DNA of 64,000 nt. Origin: Dysidea avara (lineage: Eukaryota > Porifera > Demospongiae > Dictyoceratida > Dysideidae). The position numbers and the translations under genes were made by a program. The notes beneath the pieces were generated by a model. That model was not told the origin of the DNA. It was given only the letters and a program-made list of their open reading frames with translations, and searched no databases. The DNA lies in the NCBI RefSeq assembly GCF_963678975.1, contig NC_089272.1:59284574-59348573 (forward strand), in the 5' to 3' direction. This document shows positions 35,530 through 46,904 of the stretch, one piece after another. Within the stretch, counting starts at the first letter, position 1. Each line of letters starts with the position of its first letter.

Positions 35530-38500
35530 ACTCTAATAGAGCAGTCATCCTAATAGAGCAGTCACCCTGAACAGAATTCAAGAGATCAGTTAGAAATAAG
35601 TAACCTGTATAGAGATCAGCTACAAACAATTCACCCTGTTAAAACATCAGTTAGAAGAAGATTTCTTGTAGAGAGTTCAGATACAAACAAATCACCCTGT
35701 TGAAAGATCAGCTAGAAGATGTCACCTTGTAGATACTTCAGTTACAAAGAAACCACCATGTAGAGAATTCAGCTACAAACTAGTGACCCTGTAGATACAT
35801 CAGCTAGAAGAAGTTACCTTGTAGAGAGTTCAGCTACAAAGAAACCATTCTGTAAAGAGCTCAGCTGCAAACAAATCACCTATACAGAATTCAGCTACAA
35901 ACAAATCACCCTGTAGAGAGATCAGCTAGAAGAAGTTACCTTGTAGATAGTTCAGCTACAAACAAATCATCCTGTAGAGAGATCAGCTAGAAGAAGTTAC
36001 CTTGTAGATAGTTCAGCTACAAACAATTCACCCTGTACAGAGCTCAGTTAAAAGAGGTTTCCTTGTAAAAAGTTCAGCTACAAACAAATCACCCTGTAGA
36101 GAGATAAGTAAGAAGAAGTTACCTTGTAGATCGTTCTGCTACAAACAATTCACCCTGTAAAGAGATCAGCTAGAAGAAGTTACCTTGTAGAGAGTTCAGC
36201 TACAAAGAAACCATCATGTAGAGAATTCAGCCGCAAACAAATCATGTATAGAGAGTTCAGCTACAAACAAATCTCCCTGTAGAGAGATCAGCTAGAAGAA
36301 GTTTCCTTGTAGAGAGTTCTGCTACAAACAAATCACCCTGTAGAAAGATCAGCTAGAAGAAATCACCTCGTAGAGAGTTCAGCTTCAAAGAAACAATCAT
36401 GTGAGAGTTCAGGTACAAACAAATTGTCCTGTAGAGAGATCAGCTAGAAGAAGTTACCTTGTAGAGAGTTCAGCTACAAAGAAACCATCATGTAGATAGT
36501 TCAGGTACAAACAAATCACCCTGTAGAAAGATCAGCTATAGAAGAAATCACCTTGTAGAGAGTTCAGCTACAAAGAATCTATCGTGTAGAGAGTTTAACT
36601 ACAAACAAATCACCCTGTAGAAAGATCAGCTATAGAAGAAATCACCTTGTAGAGAGTTCAGCTACAAAGAAACCATCATGTAGAGAGTTCAGCTACAAAC
36701 AAATCGGCCTGTAGAGAGATCAGCTAGAAGAAATTACCTTGTAGAGAGTTCAGCTACAAAGAAACAATCATGTAGAGAGTTCAGCTGCAAACAAATCACC
36801 TGTAGAGAGTTCAGCTAGAAACAAGTCACCCTGTAGAGAGATCAGCTAGAAACAAGTCACCTTGTAGAGAGTTCAGCTAGAAGAAGTAACATTGTAGAGC
36901 TACAAAGAAGCTACCATGTAGAGTTCAGCTGCAAACAAATCACCCTGTAGAGAACTCAGCTACAAACAAATCGCCCTGTAGAAAGATTAGCTAGAAGAAG
37001 TTACCTTATAGGGAGTTCAGCTATGAACAGATCACCCTGTAGAGAGTTCAGCTACAAACAAATCACCCTGTAGAGAGTTAAGTTACAAAGAAACCACCAT
37101 GTAGAGAGTTCAGCTGCAAAAAAATCAATCACTCTGTAGAGAATTCAGCTAGAAGAAGTCACCTTGTAGAGAGTTAAGCTGCAAATAAATCACCCTGTAG
37201 AGAATTCAGCTACAAACAAATCACCCTGTAGAAAGATCAGCTAGAAGAAGTTACCTTGTAGAGAGTTCAGCTACAAAGAAACCACCATGTAGAGAGTTCA
37301 GCTGCAAACAAATCACCTGTAGAGAGTTCAGCTAGAAACAAGTCACCCTGTAGAGAGATCAGCTAAAAACAAGTCACCCTGTAGAGAGTTCAGCTAGAAG
37401 AAGTCACATTGTAGAGAGTTCAGCTACAAAGAAACTACCACGTAGAGAATCCAGCTGCAAACAAATCATCCTGTAGAGAGTTCAGCTAGAAGAAGTCACC
37501 TTTTAGAGAGTTCAGCTACAAAGCAACCACCATGTAAAGAGTTCAGCTGCAAAAAACTCAATCACCTTCTAGAAAGATCGGCTAGAAGAAGTTACCTTGT
37601 AGAGAGTTCAGCTACAAAGAAACTACCATGTAGAGAGTTCAGCTGCAAACAAATCACCTGTAGAGAGTTCAGCTAGAAACAAGTCACCCTGTAGAGAGTT
37701 CAGCTAGAAGAAGTCACATTGTAGAGAGTTCAGCTACAATGAAACTCCCATGTAGAGAGTTCAGCTGCAAACAAATCACCCTGTAGAGAACTCAGCTACA
37801 AACAAATATGCAGTGAAAAAGATCAGCTAGAAGAAGTTACCTTGTAGAAAGTTCAGCTACAACGAAACCACCATGTAGAGAGTTCAGCTACAAACAAATC
37901 ACCTGTAGAGAGTTCAGCTAGAAACAAGTCACCCTGTAGAGAGATCCGCTAGAAACAAGTCACCTTGTAGAGAGTTCAGCTAGAAGAAGTCACATTGTAG
38001 AGAGTTCAGCTACAAAGAAACCACCATTTAGAGAGTTCAGCTGCAAACAAATCACCCAGTAGAAAGTTCAGCTATGAACAGATCACCCTGCTGAGAGTTC
38101 AGTTAGAAACAAGGAATCCTGTAGAGAGATCACCTAGAAGTATCGCCTTGTAGAGTTCAGCTACAAACAAATCACCTGTAGAGAGTTCAGCTACAAACAA
38201 ATCACCCTGTAGAGAGATCAGCTAGAAGAAGTTACCTTGTAGGGATTTCAGCTACAAACAAATCTCCCTGTAGAGAGTTCAGCTACAAAGAAACTATTCT
38301 GTAAAGAGCTCAGCTGCAAACAAATCACTTGTACAGAATTCAGCTACAAACAAATCGCCCTGTAGAGAGATCAGCTAGAAGAAATTACCTTGTAGATAGT
38401 TCAGCTACAAACAAATCACCCTGTAGAAAGATCAGTTAGAAGAAGTTACCTTGGAGAAAGTTCAGCTACAAAGAAACCATTTTGTAAAGAGCTCAGCTGC

Positions 38501-39030
38501 AAACAAATCACCTGTACAGAATTCAACTACGAACAAATCACCCTGTAGAGATCAGCTATAAGAATTTACCTTGTAGATAGTTCAGCTACAAACAAATCTC
38601 CCTGTAGAGAGATCAGCTAGAAGAAATTACCTTGTAGAGAGTTCAGCTACAAAGAAACCACCATGTAGAGAGTTCAGCTGCAAAGAAATCATCCTGTAGA
38701 AAATTCTGCCAGAAACAAATTGCCCTGTAGAAAGATCAGTTAGAAGAAGTTACCTTTTAGAGAGTTCAGCTACAAAGAAACCATTCTGTAAAGAGCTCAG
38801 CTGCAAACAAATCACCTATACAAAATTCAGCTACAAACACATCACCCTGTAGAGAGATCAGCTAGAAGAAGTTACCTTGTAGATCGTTCAGCTACAAACA
38901 ATTCACCCTGTAGAGAGAGCAATTAGAAGAAGTCACCTTGTAGAGTGTTCAGTTACAAAGAAACCACCATGGAGAAGTCACCTTGTAGAGTGTTCAGTTA
39001 CAAAGAAACCACCATGGAGATTTCTGTAAT
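35530..39030 (+). repeat. Satellite array B (longest, about 3.5 kb)
   Basis: More than a hundred 30-31-bp monomers of the three types seen in array A, in a repeating order of about 92 bp. Neighbouring blocks such as 'gctgcaaacaaatcacctgt' recur as longer units, implying unequal exchange or slippage of multi-monomer blocks. It ends at agaaaccaccatggagatttctg. Confidence 0.96.
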
Positions 39031-39035
39031 CAATA

Positions 39036-39265
39036 TATGTGACCGGATTTGCGAAAAGGGGTCTTCCACACACATCCAATTCCGTAAATGTTGGAGACCA
39101 TAACTCAGTGTTCAAGTAACATATTAACCTGAACATTTCACCATGTATTCAGCTATAGTGGTGCTCACCACTGCCCAAATATCAAGGCAATAGCTCTTTC
39201 CAATCTGAAGTTATCAATTGTCAAAGTTGGCAAATTGGACCCCTTTTTGCAAATCCGGTCACATA
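39036..39265. mobile_element. TGTGACC-type MITE, copy 4 (in the tail of element B)
   Basis: Ends TATGTGACCGGATTTGCG and (inverted) GCAAATCCGGTCACATA. It is inserted at the aatatatgt site directly after the satellite. In element A the site is empty; in element C a different MITE sits there. Confidence 0.88.
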
Positions 39266-39430
39266 TGTATTATACAGTATATATAATTTGTACATTTTCT
39301 GATAAAATATTTAAAGTACATCTACTTCATCTTTTCTTCTTCCTGTAGTAAAGAAAAAAACATAGGTTAAAAAAGTCCCAAAGCTGGCCATAGGCCGGCT
39401 TTGGGGTATACAAATACAAAAAGAAATGAA

Positions 39431-39752
39431 ATCTAATCCAAAACAGCCAAGCTGTAAAAAAAGTGTGCGGCCCTCAGAAAGGCTATGGTGAAAAAAGATG
39501 TGAAATCCAAGTTTGCGGCCAAGAAATGGCTGTGATGGTAGGTTAGTGGTAAAAATTTTAATAACGACAATTCAGGTGAATTTTTGTGAAGCGGCACAAA
39601 AATTCACCTGAATTGTCATTATTAAAATTTTTACCACTAACCTACCATCACAGCCATTTCTTGGCCGCCACCTTGGATTTCACATCTTTTTTCACCATAG
39701 CCTTTCTGAGGGCCGCACACTTTTTTTACAGCTTGACTGCTTTGGATTAGAT
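39431..39752. repeat. Fold-back terminus F4
   Basis: Arms begin atctaatccaaaacagccaa and end gctttggattagat. Inner arms meet around 39590-39600 with ttcacctgaattgtcatta. Arms of about 150 bp are nearly complementary. Confidence 0.88.
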
Positions 39753-39865
39753 ATAATTATCAGTATACATTTACTATTATGTAAATAAAAAACTGCATTT
39801 TAAATTTCAATTGCGTACAATGATAATCAGCTTATTTCATGAAGGAGTTAAACTATTATTATCTC

Positions 39866-40699
39866 CAGGGGTGGATCTAGGGGGTGGGCTTTGGGGCTGA
39901 ATTCCCCCTTCACTTTTAGGCTTTACTTGATCAATATGCTGAGGATTATAATAAAATTTTGTCTTAGCATAATTATGATCACTAATAATAGAAACACTCA
40001 TAAACCCATCTTATAAACATCTTTCCAAGGCACTATTAGTGGATTATGCTAAAGGTTATGCAACAAGGATCCGGATCAGTATTGGAGGTGTACAAGATCG
40101 AGATACTCTAATAGAACAGCCACTAACTATGTACTCTAATAGAGCATTCAGTGTAAGCATAAAAGGTGGTTCTGTTATGGAATTTTTGCAAATCTGCCTG
40201 TGCCTATACATACAATGTAGTGCATTGGTCTGTTTAAAAGGCTTGTTCATATACTTGTTTAGTTATTACCGGTACTGGTATACTTAATTCAGGTACACAA
40301 TTTCCATTGAAAATGCTCTCAGATTCAATATCAAATTTCAAAATTTTCCAGTTTCAACATTATTATTCTATCATGCATGCAATTGTGAGAGGGTGCATCA
40401 TGTGCTTGGTTGTCTGAACTTACCCAACCCTTTCCATTAGCAAATGCTGCAGAAAGCCATATGTATCTAAAGGCAGTATATAAATATCTATGGACAGAAA
40501 TATGCATTTTATGTGGAAATGTCTCCAAATTGCAGCATTTTAGCATCTATTTTTCAAAAATTTCTTGGGGGTGGCATGCCCCAGACCTCCTAGTTCCAGC
40601 ATACCTCGCATGCTGGGAGGTGTGCAAAGGCACACCTCCACCCAAGAGATTAGTACCTTGAGTTAGCCCCCCCTTTTATAAATCCTAGATCCGCCCCTG
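39866..40699. mobile_element. hAT-type non-autonomous element
   Basis: Ends CAGGGGTGGATCTAGG and (inverted) CCTAGATCCGCCCCTG. ATCTC flanks both sides (39861-39865, 40700-40704); a full 8-bp duplication is not evident. It contains the word actctaatagaacagcca (40105-40122) and a second degenerate one (about 40135). No transposase. Confidence 0.75.
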
Positions 40700-40972
40700 A
40701 TCTCATACACTGATATAAATTTAATTAGATTGTATAGCAAATGATTATGTCAATGAAATCATCTGGATGCTCAAGCACACTGTTTATTTATATGCGCATA
40801 TCTGGTGAAGCCAGCAAAGCCTTAATACCCACAAAGTGTTCACACCTAAATTATAAAAGGCCAGGTACTTTTACTACTTTTCAGCATTCACAAAGAACTG
40901 ATACCTGTATATCATTTTTGGTGCTAAAGTTTGATACTTTTCCATAAGTACCTCACTCAATCAGCAAACACG
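40700..40972. other. Upstream region of the cysteine-rich gene; end of the duplication
   Basis: The first 100 bases (tcaatgaaatcatctgg) still match copy 1 near 18989. The rest is not recognised and may contain the promoter of the gene at 40973. Confidence 0.4.
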
Positions 40973-41678
40973 ATGCAATTGTGGTGGTACCTCACCATTC
41001 TGATCCTCACAAAGGAACTAGTGATGGTTGATGATGATCAATATACAGATTTTCAGTTCAAGTCTCCATTCCTTCCTGGAGAGTCCTGTGAGGGAATATA
41101 TAATAAGAATCTTAAAGCTAGACCAAATTAGAATATTTCTGGATCCTTAGTAGAGAATATTGTGGGATGAATTATACTGGATCATCTTGTGAGGACACCT
41201 ACAACAATAATCCTGAAACTGGTGACAAGTCAGGTTACTATTGTATAAATAACAAATGGACTTACTGCAACATGAACAAACTTGCTGCAAGTGATACTGG
41301 TGACTTTATCTCAACATGTGCTGGTGTGGATGGGAGATGGAGGAGAATCACCAATGAGTTTACAATAGTAAAAAACATCCTAACAACTGTCCATGCTCTG
41401 ATGGTGGAGGCTACGCAGCTCCACCCTTTGAGAGAGCTAATTATTACTGTGAATCAGGACCTACCAATTACTACAATAACAATGTCTATTACTTCAATGA
41501 CATATTGTGGGACAGATTTGGCTACCCTGCTGGCAATTGCTGTGATGATCCAAACCAACTATGGTTTTACCGTGAATTGTGTGGAAAAACAAAAAGGGAT
41601 ATAGAAGCTAGACTGTGTACTATTGATCCATTTAAACAAAACCCTGTCTTGATAGACCAGCTGAAACTATATGTTTAA
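40973..41678 (+). pseudogene. Secreted cysteine-rich protein with fibrinogen-like SCxxIY...YC.M motifs; frame broken twice
   Basis: ATG at 40973 gives a signal peptide (MQLWWYLTILILTKELVMVD), then PGESCEGIYNKNLKARPN. The frame stops at 41129, but homology continues one frame over from about 41131 with a second unit, GSSCEDTYNNNPETGDKSGY then YCINNKWTYCNM. At the A-run near 41370-41375 it shifts again to NNCPCSDGGGYAAPPFE, DRFGYPAGNCCDDPNQLW and a stop at 41676-41678, overlapping an aataaa signal. The SCxxIY...P...SGYY.I...YC.M pattern resembles the start of fibrinogen-related domains; the rest I do not recognise. The breaks may be real decay or base-calling errors. It lies at the edge of the segmental duplication. 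Confidence 0.6.
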
Positions 41679-42980
41679 TAAAAACAGCACTCATTTAGTT
41701 GCAACTTTGCAATAACGAATACATCATGGACTCTTACTATACATTATTGTGTGTATGATATATATCACCACATATTATAAGTGTTTGGATATAATCTTGC
41801 ATGATCTCATTTACATGCATCCTGTAGCAGAGAAGGTAGGACATTGTGCATGCCACTTACTTAATTACATATTAATCTGGAATTTCACATTATTCTCAGT
41901 AATGCAGAACCAGCAAATACTGAAGTTCGCTTGGGCCAGGGTGATGGCCTAGAGGTCAGGAGATCTTAAGATAGCAACACTTTACATAAGCTTCAAGAAA
42001 AAAAGCCCCAGTAGCTGAGGGGTCCACAACTCTCCTGAAATTTCATACAGTCTCTTTGTAATCTTTAAACCTTTACAAAGTGTTGCAAAGTTCCATATGT
42101 GATTATGATTAATACAGGAAAAGGCACAGCCTGTATACCCGTTCAAGGAAATTTCTTTCCATACCAATAAATCTTGGATCAAGTAGCTAAATAACTACAC
42201 TGTATCTAACAACAATTTAAAAGTATTAATGAAGGTACTATTTACGACATAATAATTAAGTAGGAAATGATTGGTGATTCCATTAATAAAGTAATGTGAT
42301 CTACACATTCATCATGAGCATTCCTTACGCAATTATATTATTTTGCCCCTAGTTTTGTATAAATCGTTGAAGTAATTGTTAAGAAATCTGTAAAGGAAAA
42401 TTAGCTACTGTATGTAAATCAACAGTAATTATTTTGAATAAAATTTAAATAACTCTGAGGAAAATCATTCCAAGTAACTGAAAATTTGGTGTGCAATAGT
42501 GTCAGATCAAGACAGGGAACACTAATAGTATCATGGTGTGTCAAAATACATTGCCATTAAGTATATTACTTAAATTAGATGACATCTGGAAATATCAAGG
42601 CAAAATTTTTTATGAGATGAAGAGCACAATTGATTCTGTCTCTACATGTTCACAGCAGGAAGATGGGTGATCTGCAATCCAGGTGTGTTTGTGTGTACCG
42701 TATGCGTATGATTCTCCATTCTAAATTCAAAATACTAAAAGTACTAATTTTATGGTTTATTGTGTATAAGGTACTATAGTTAAATGTAGATACTATGTAC
42801 ATGATTTACAGTTGTTTGCATTGGATAATAAGTTCTAAAGCAAAGTAGCTATCTTCAGCAACAGATCAGAGTAACAACTTCCTATTAGTTATTTACTTAT
42901 TGTTGCTCTAAGTATTTCTCACTTGCAAAGATAATGCTTTCAATGACTGGTACATTGTTATTGTTTACTTCACTAAGGAA
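41679..42980. other. Intergenic, no gene seen
   Basis: AT-rich sequence without recognisable coding, repeat or RNA structure. Confidence 0.45.
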
Positions 42981-42984
42981 CAGA

Positions 42985-43340
42985 TGGCTGATGACGATTA
43001 ATGGACAAACTCTCAACTAATAAGGTCTCTATTCCTTCTTGGGAAATCTTCTGACAGCTACAATACAGAGAGCCACTCTAATCAGGATATTAATGGGTCC
43101 TAAGCAGGGATTACTGTTAAATGGCATATACGGGATCATCTTTTTAGATAATCTGCAAAGATCATCCCAAAATGTGTGACAAGTCAGGATACTATCACAT
43201 TTATGACAAATGGACCTATTGTTGCATGAAAGCTATAGCCCCACATGTGCTGGTGTGGGTGGAGGATAGAGAAGAATTGTCAAAATTGATGGAATGACTG
43301 CCCCTGAGGATGGCTTCAAGGAACTTATTATGGTGTTAAT
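42985..43340 (+). pseudogene. Decayed second copy of the cysteine-rich gene
   Basis: Fragments align in order with the gene at 40973. Ctcactaaggaaca and gatgacgat match its leader; CDKSGYYHIYDKWTYCCM matches the second repeat unit; and acatgtgctggtgtgggtgg matches its STCAGVDG part. Several stops and frame changes make it non-functional. It indicates a tandem duplication about 2 kb apart. Confidence 0.6.
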
Positions 43341-44640
43341 GTAGTTTCTGTCATAAGACTGATGGCTGGCGTACTTGTCCTTCTGACTAGTTGAAAACTT
43401 ACCAGAGGGTGTGTGGTAGAGTGTAAGAGGGTATCAAATGGGCTATACTGTGGGCTCTGAAGGCACTAGGCAGGCAGTTATAGTATGTACACGCTGAGCT
43501 GAATCCTCAAAAACATTTAATAACTCATGGATGCAATTACACATGATCTTGAAATTTGGCTTATTTGTAGTACTGCTTGACCTGCTAAAAATATTTCAAA
43601 ATCTTTTTGCTCAAATGTCTGACATAATATTTATGGCCAATCAAAATTGTCATAATACATTTCCTATGGGAAGCCATATAATTACAGTGTCCATTACAGC
43701 CCTTACCAAACTTATAATGAAGCCAAGCCATACATTTCTGTTGTTGACACCTTTGCTGTTACCACTAATCATCTGGTTGGCTGAAATGTTGTTAACTCTG
43801 TTGAGAAAAAAAATCCGCTTTTAATATTTAGCTGTTTTTCTGGATTCAGTTCAACTTGTACATACTATAGTGAGTCAGTAGAAAATTTCATTGAATAAAA
43901 TTATTTTAAATATTTTTAGCAAGCTAGTGGAAGTATTTAGTGTCACACTTAAGGCACATTTGGGCTTGGTTATACCTAATCAATACTGCCAAGGTACCAG
44001 GATGGTATTGTGAAGCTGGTTTGTGCGTGACAGAAAAACCCAACCTCCATGATCCTTAATAACAGTATGATAGTGCATGGTCACAACATCTAGACATTTT
44101 ATTCAGACATTTAGACATTTAAGACCAGAATTTAGACATAATATAATATGCAAGTTGATACTTAGCTTTTAGTGATAAAGTAATAGATTGAAAGAAGTAC
44201 TATTCTCATCAATAGCTCCCAAGGGGTCAGCTACAATGTCTAAATCTTGTAGGCCATTGATGAAATCTGTATGTAATCTTAATTAAATCTCAAAATTGGA
44301 CTAAAATTGTGTAAATTTCTGCTGATCTACATTATACCAAGTGACTAAAAATTAACAATAAGACCATTACCTTTTGAGAATAGCTTTGTATATACTATAA
44401 ATCTCTGTGTGAAACTTTATCTGTAAATCTTGAAGGAAATTTTGCACATTGTGGACTCTTTGATAGCTTCCACAGTTTTGAGATGGGAGGTGCCTTCTTG
44501 ATAGTGTTATAGTTAGGTAACCTGTTAATCACAGATGTGAAGCCAAGAGCCCTTCCAATTCTGACACCTTTATACCATGCTAAGTATCTTCATTAGAAAA
44601 GTATAGACAATCTTACGGTTACTAAGTAAGCCAGTATTAT
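43341..44640. other. Intergenic with a dispersed repeat
   Basis: 43880-44075 aligns with the repeat at 21000-21335. The remainder shows no gene. The far end is the 3' flank of the collagen gene on the minus strand. Confidence 0.4.
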
Positions 44641-44645
44641 TATTA

Positions 44646-44651
44646 TTTAAT
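44646..44651 (-). terminator. Candidate polyadenylation signal of the collagen gene
   Basis: ATTAAA on the minus strand, about 55 bases after the stop codon at 44705-44707, at a plausible distance for cleavage signalling. Confidence 0.35.
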
Positions 44652-44704
44652 AGTACTATAGTGGTAAAGTGCAAAATTCAATACAGGCATACAGTGTATT
44701 ATTA

Positions 44705-45426
44705 TCATTTAGTACAAACTGCACATGAAAGCTCTCTACCATTATATGGAGGACAAGGGAGTGATTCACATCTTCCTTGAACAAAGTAGAGAACAGCACT
44801 ACCACGGTATGATCGTGATCCACCTGATTTAAACATAACATCAATGCAAGTAAACTGTGAGCGATAGGCAGTAAATCGTTCAGCCATGAGATAGCCATAG
44901 TATTCTCTGATCCATCCTGTAGGACATGTGTATTTTGCTGGGAGCATGTAGACTGTAGAACGTTTTGTAACATAACATACTGCACATGGTACAAGTCGTC
45001 CATGAATTTGTCTGTAATTATCAGTACTGGTTTGATACTCAGTTCCAAACATGTGAGCTCTGTAGGTTGTTCTGCCACCAACTGATGAGAGATAATTTGG
45101 ATCCAGTGGCAAACATTGTGGATTACTACCACCACCACTTTGTGTGCGATCTGATCCTCCTACTCTCCCGTGATACACTAGTTCTGCAGTTGATGGACAC
45201 TTACCATGTCCCCATCTTACATAAACAGTTCCTCCATTCCTCTCTCCTTCATCTCCCTTAACCCCTTTCTGTCCTGTAGCTCCTTTTGAACCAATCAACC
45301 CTGTTATTCCTGGTAACCCACTATTACCCTTCTCTCCTTTTATTCCTTGATGTCCCATTTCTCCTTTCAGTCCTCCTGGTCCAGGATCACCTTTGTCTCC
45401 TTGTTCACCAGGATATCCAATTGGTC
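44705..45426 (-). CDS. Membrane collagen gene, exon 3: Gly-X-Y repeat plus C-terminal short-chain-collagen (C4-like) domain
   Basis: Acceptor gtttcattag precedes 45426. The first two bases (GA) complete a Gly codon with the G from exon 2, so the Gly-X-Y register runs on across the intron. Twenty-one triplets follow ([15 protein letters not shown]...GDEGER) and then a cysteine-rich globular domain: [87 protein letters not shown] and CAVCTK at the end. This arrangement is the one seen in sponge short-chain collagen C4-type proteins. It contributes 239 residues. An antisense open frame over the same bases is a shadow. Confidence 0.88.
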
Positions 45427-46904
45427 CTAATGAAACAGTTAACTGTATTATTATACAGTTATTTAAGTGCTCTACTTAAGTGTGAACCAATCATAAATTA
45501 TAAGGCAGAGTTTGCTTCTCTGCCAACAGAATGGATGATGTGAATCTGCAAGCAATGACCATCAGATGCAGTTTTAATCCTTTCAATTTTAATGATGCTA
45601 ATGGTCTGAAGTGATCCAATAAAAAGTTATATGAACATAATTATTTCCTTCATGGTATATTCATTTCTACGTACAGGTGTAGCTATATATAAAACCGTGC
45701 CATCATTGTCTGGATCAAACCCACATAATATGTTATCACACAAGATTGTCATGCACACATGTTTGCTAAATATGATACTTTGGTGTAACAACCTCTTTAA
45801 TACTGTATATACATATATACATACTAGTGCAATTATTAAATTAAAAATGAATTAGCGTTCCAGTGATAAAAAGAAGTGGAACAAAAGATATGAATGATGG
45901 CAGCAATTAAAACATATAATTATATTGGCATGCTACAGTATGTACTATCTTTTCAATGTCAAAGTAAGGATTTTCCCACATAGCTATGTTGTAATAGCTA
46001 TACCATCATTCATATCTCTTGCTGCACTACTTTAAAAGTTAATCCTGAAGCTTCATAATATATATAATATATTCATTATTATCAAGACACACGGTAGTGT
46101 GTCGTGGGGCCCAAGTAGCCGGCGCGCCACACCGTGAGTATATTTACAGGAAGAAAGTAAACGCGATTTTCACACCTTTGTAGCTCCGTGATTCCTTATC
46201 CTATTAAAACCAAAGTTGCTACAGGAATGCCGGCGAGGTAGGGGAGTCCACATACCAAATTTGAAGAAAATCGCTCCAGCCATTTCCGAGATACGATCGG
46301 CCAAAGTTTGGGTTTTTTTTCTTCGTTTTTTTCTTCTTCTACTTCTTCTTTTCGCACACTCTGCAAAATCCGCAATAAAACACGAATGCGTGCTTGGATC
46401 GGGCTGAAATTTGGCACACTTAAAGGGCTCATTAAGGCGAATCTCAGTACCAAGTTTGGTAGGAATCCGATGAACATTCACGGAGTTATGACCGATTATC
46501 TGCGTAAAATAAGGTCGAAGGTCTGTCACGCCCACAGGGTAAACCGCTTGAAGGAATGAGCTGAACATTGCTATGTAGATGGAGTAACTATCGTAGGAGT
46601 GCCTTTTTGTGGTTTGAAAGGAATCCAGTTAAAGGCCATCGAGATATGACACAAAACCCAACCTACGTCACAATTACGCGATCGACTTTATGAATAAAAA
46701 AACTATTAGTTTTCACGCCTACCAGGCAAACCGCTTAGAACAGTGAGCTGAAAATCGGTGTGTAGCTGGAATAATTATCATAGAAAGTCCTTGCAGTAGT
46801 ACAGAAGAATCGTATTACAAACCACTGAGTTATGATTCCAAAGCCAACTACGTGTAGCATATGCGAGATCGAGATACTCTAATAGAACAGTCACTCTAAT
46901 AAAG

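Larger units (their letters stand above)
34711..39752 (+). mobile_element. Composite element B
   Basis: Starts after A with TCAAGACACACGGTAGTGTG and the same 5' hairpins. Body modules at 34711-35510 include two gcctac...aggtaaaccgc modules (near 35155 and 35371) and a (TTA)n tract near 35340. The word actctaatagagcagtca is at 35530-35547, the satellite at 35560-39030, the tail at 39280-39370, a ccaaagctggcc hairpin near 39380 and a fold-back to 39752. A TGTGACC-type MITE sits in the tail. It splits copy 2 of the segmental duplication. Confidence 0.75.

Noticed and set aside
44656..45543. Open frames overlapping the collagen exon in other frames and on the plus strand
   Set aside because: Shadows of the collagen exon; no motifs and no splice support.
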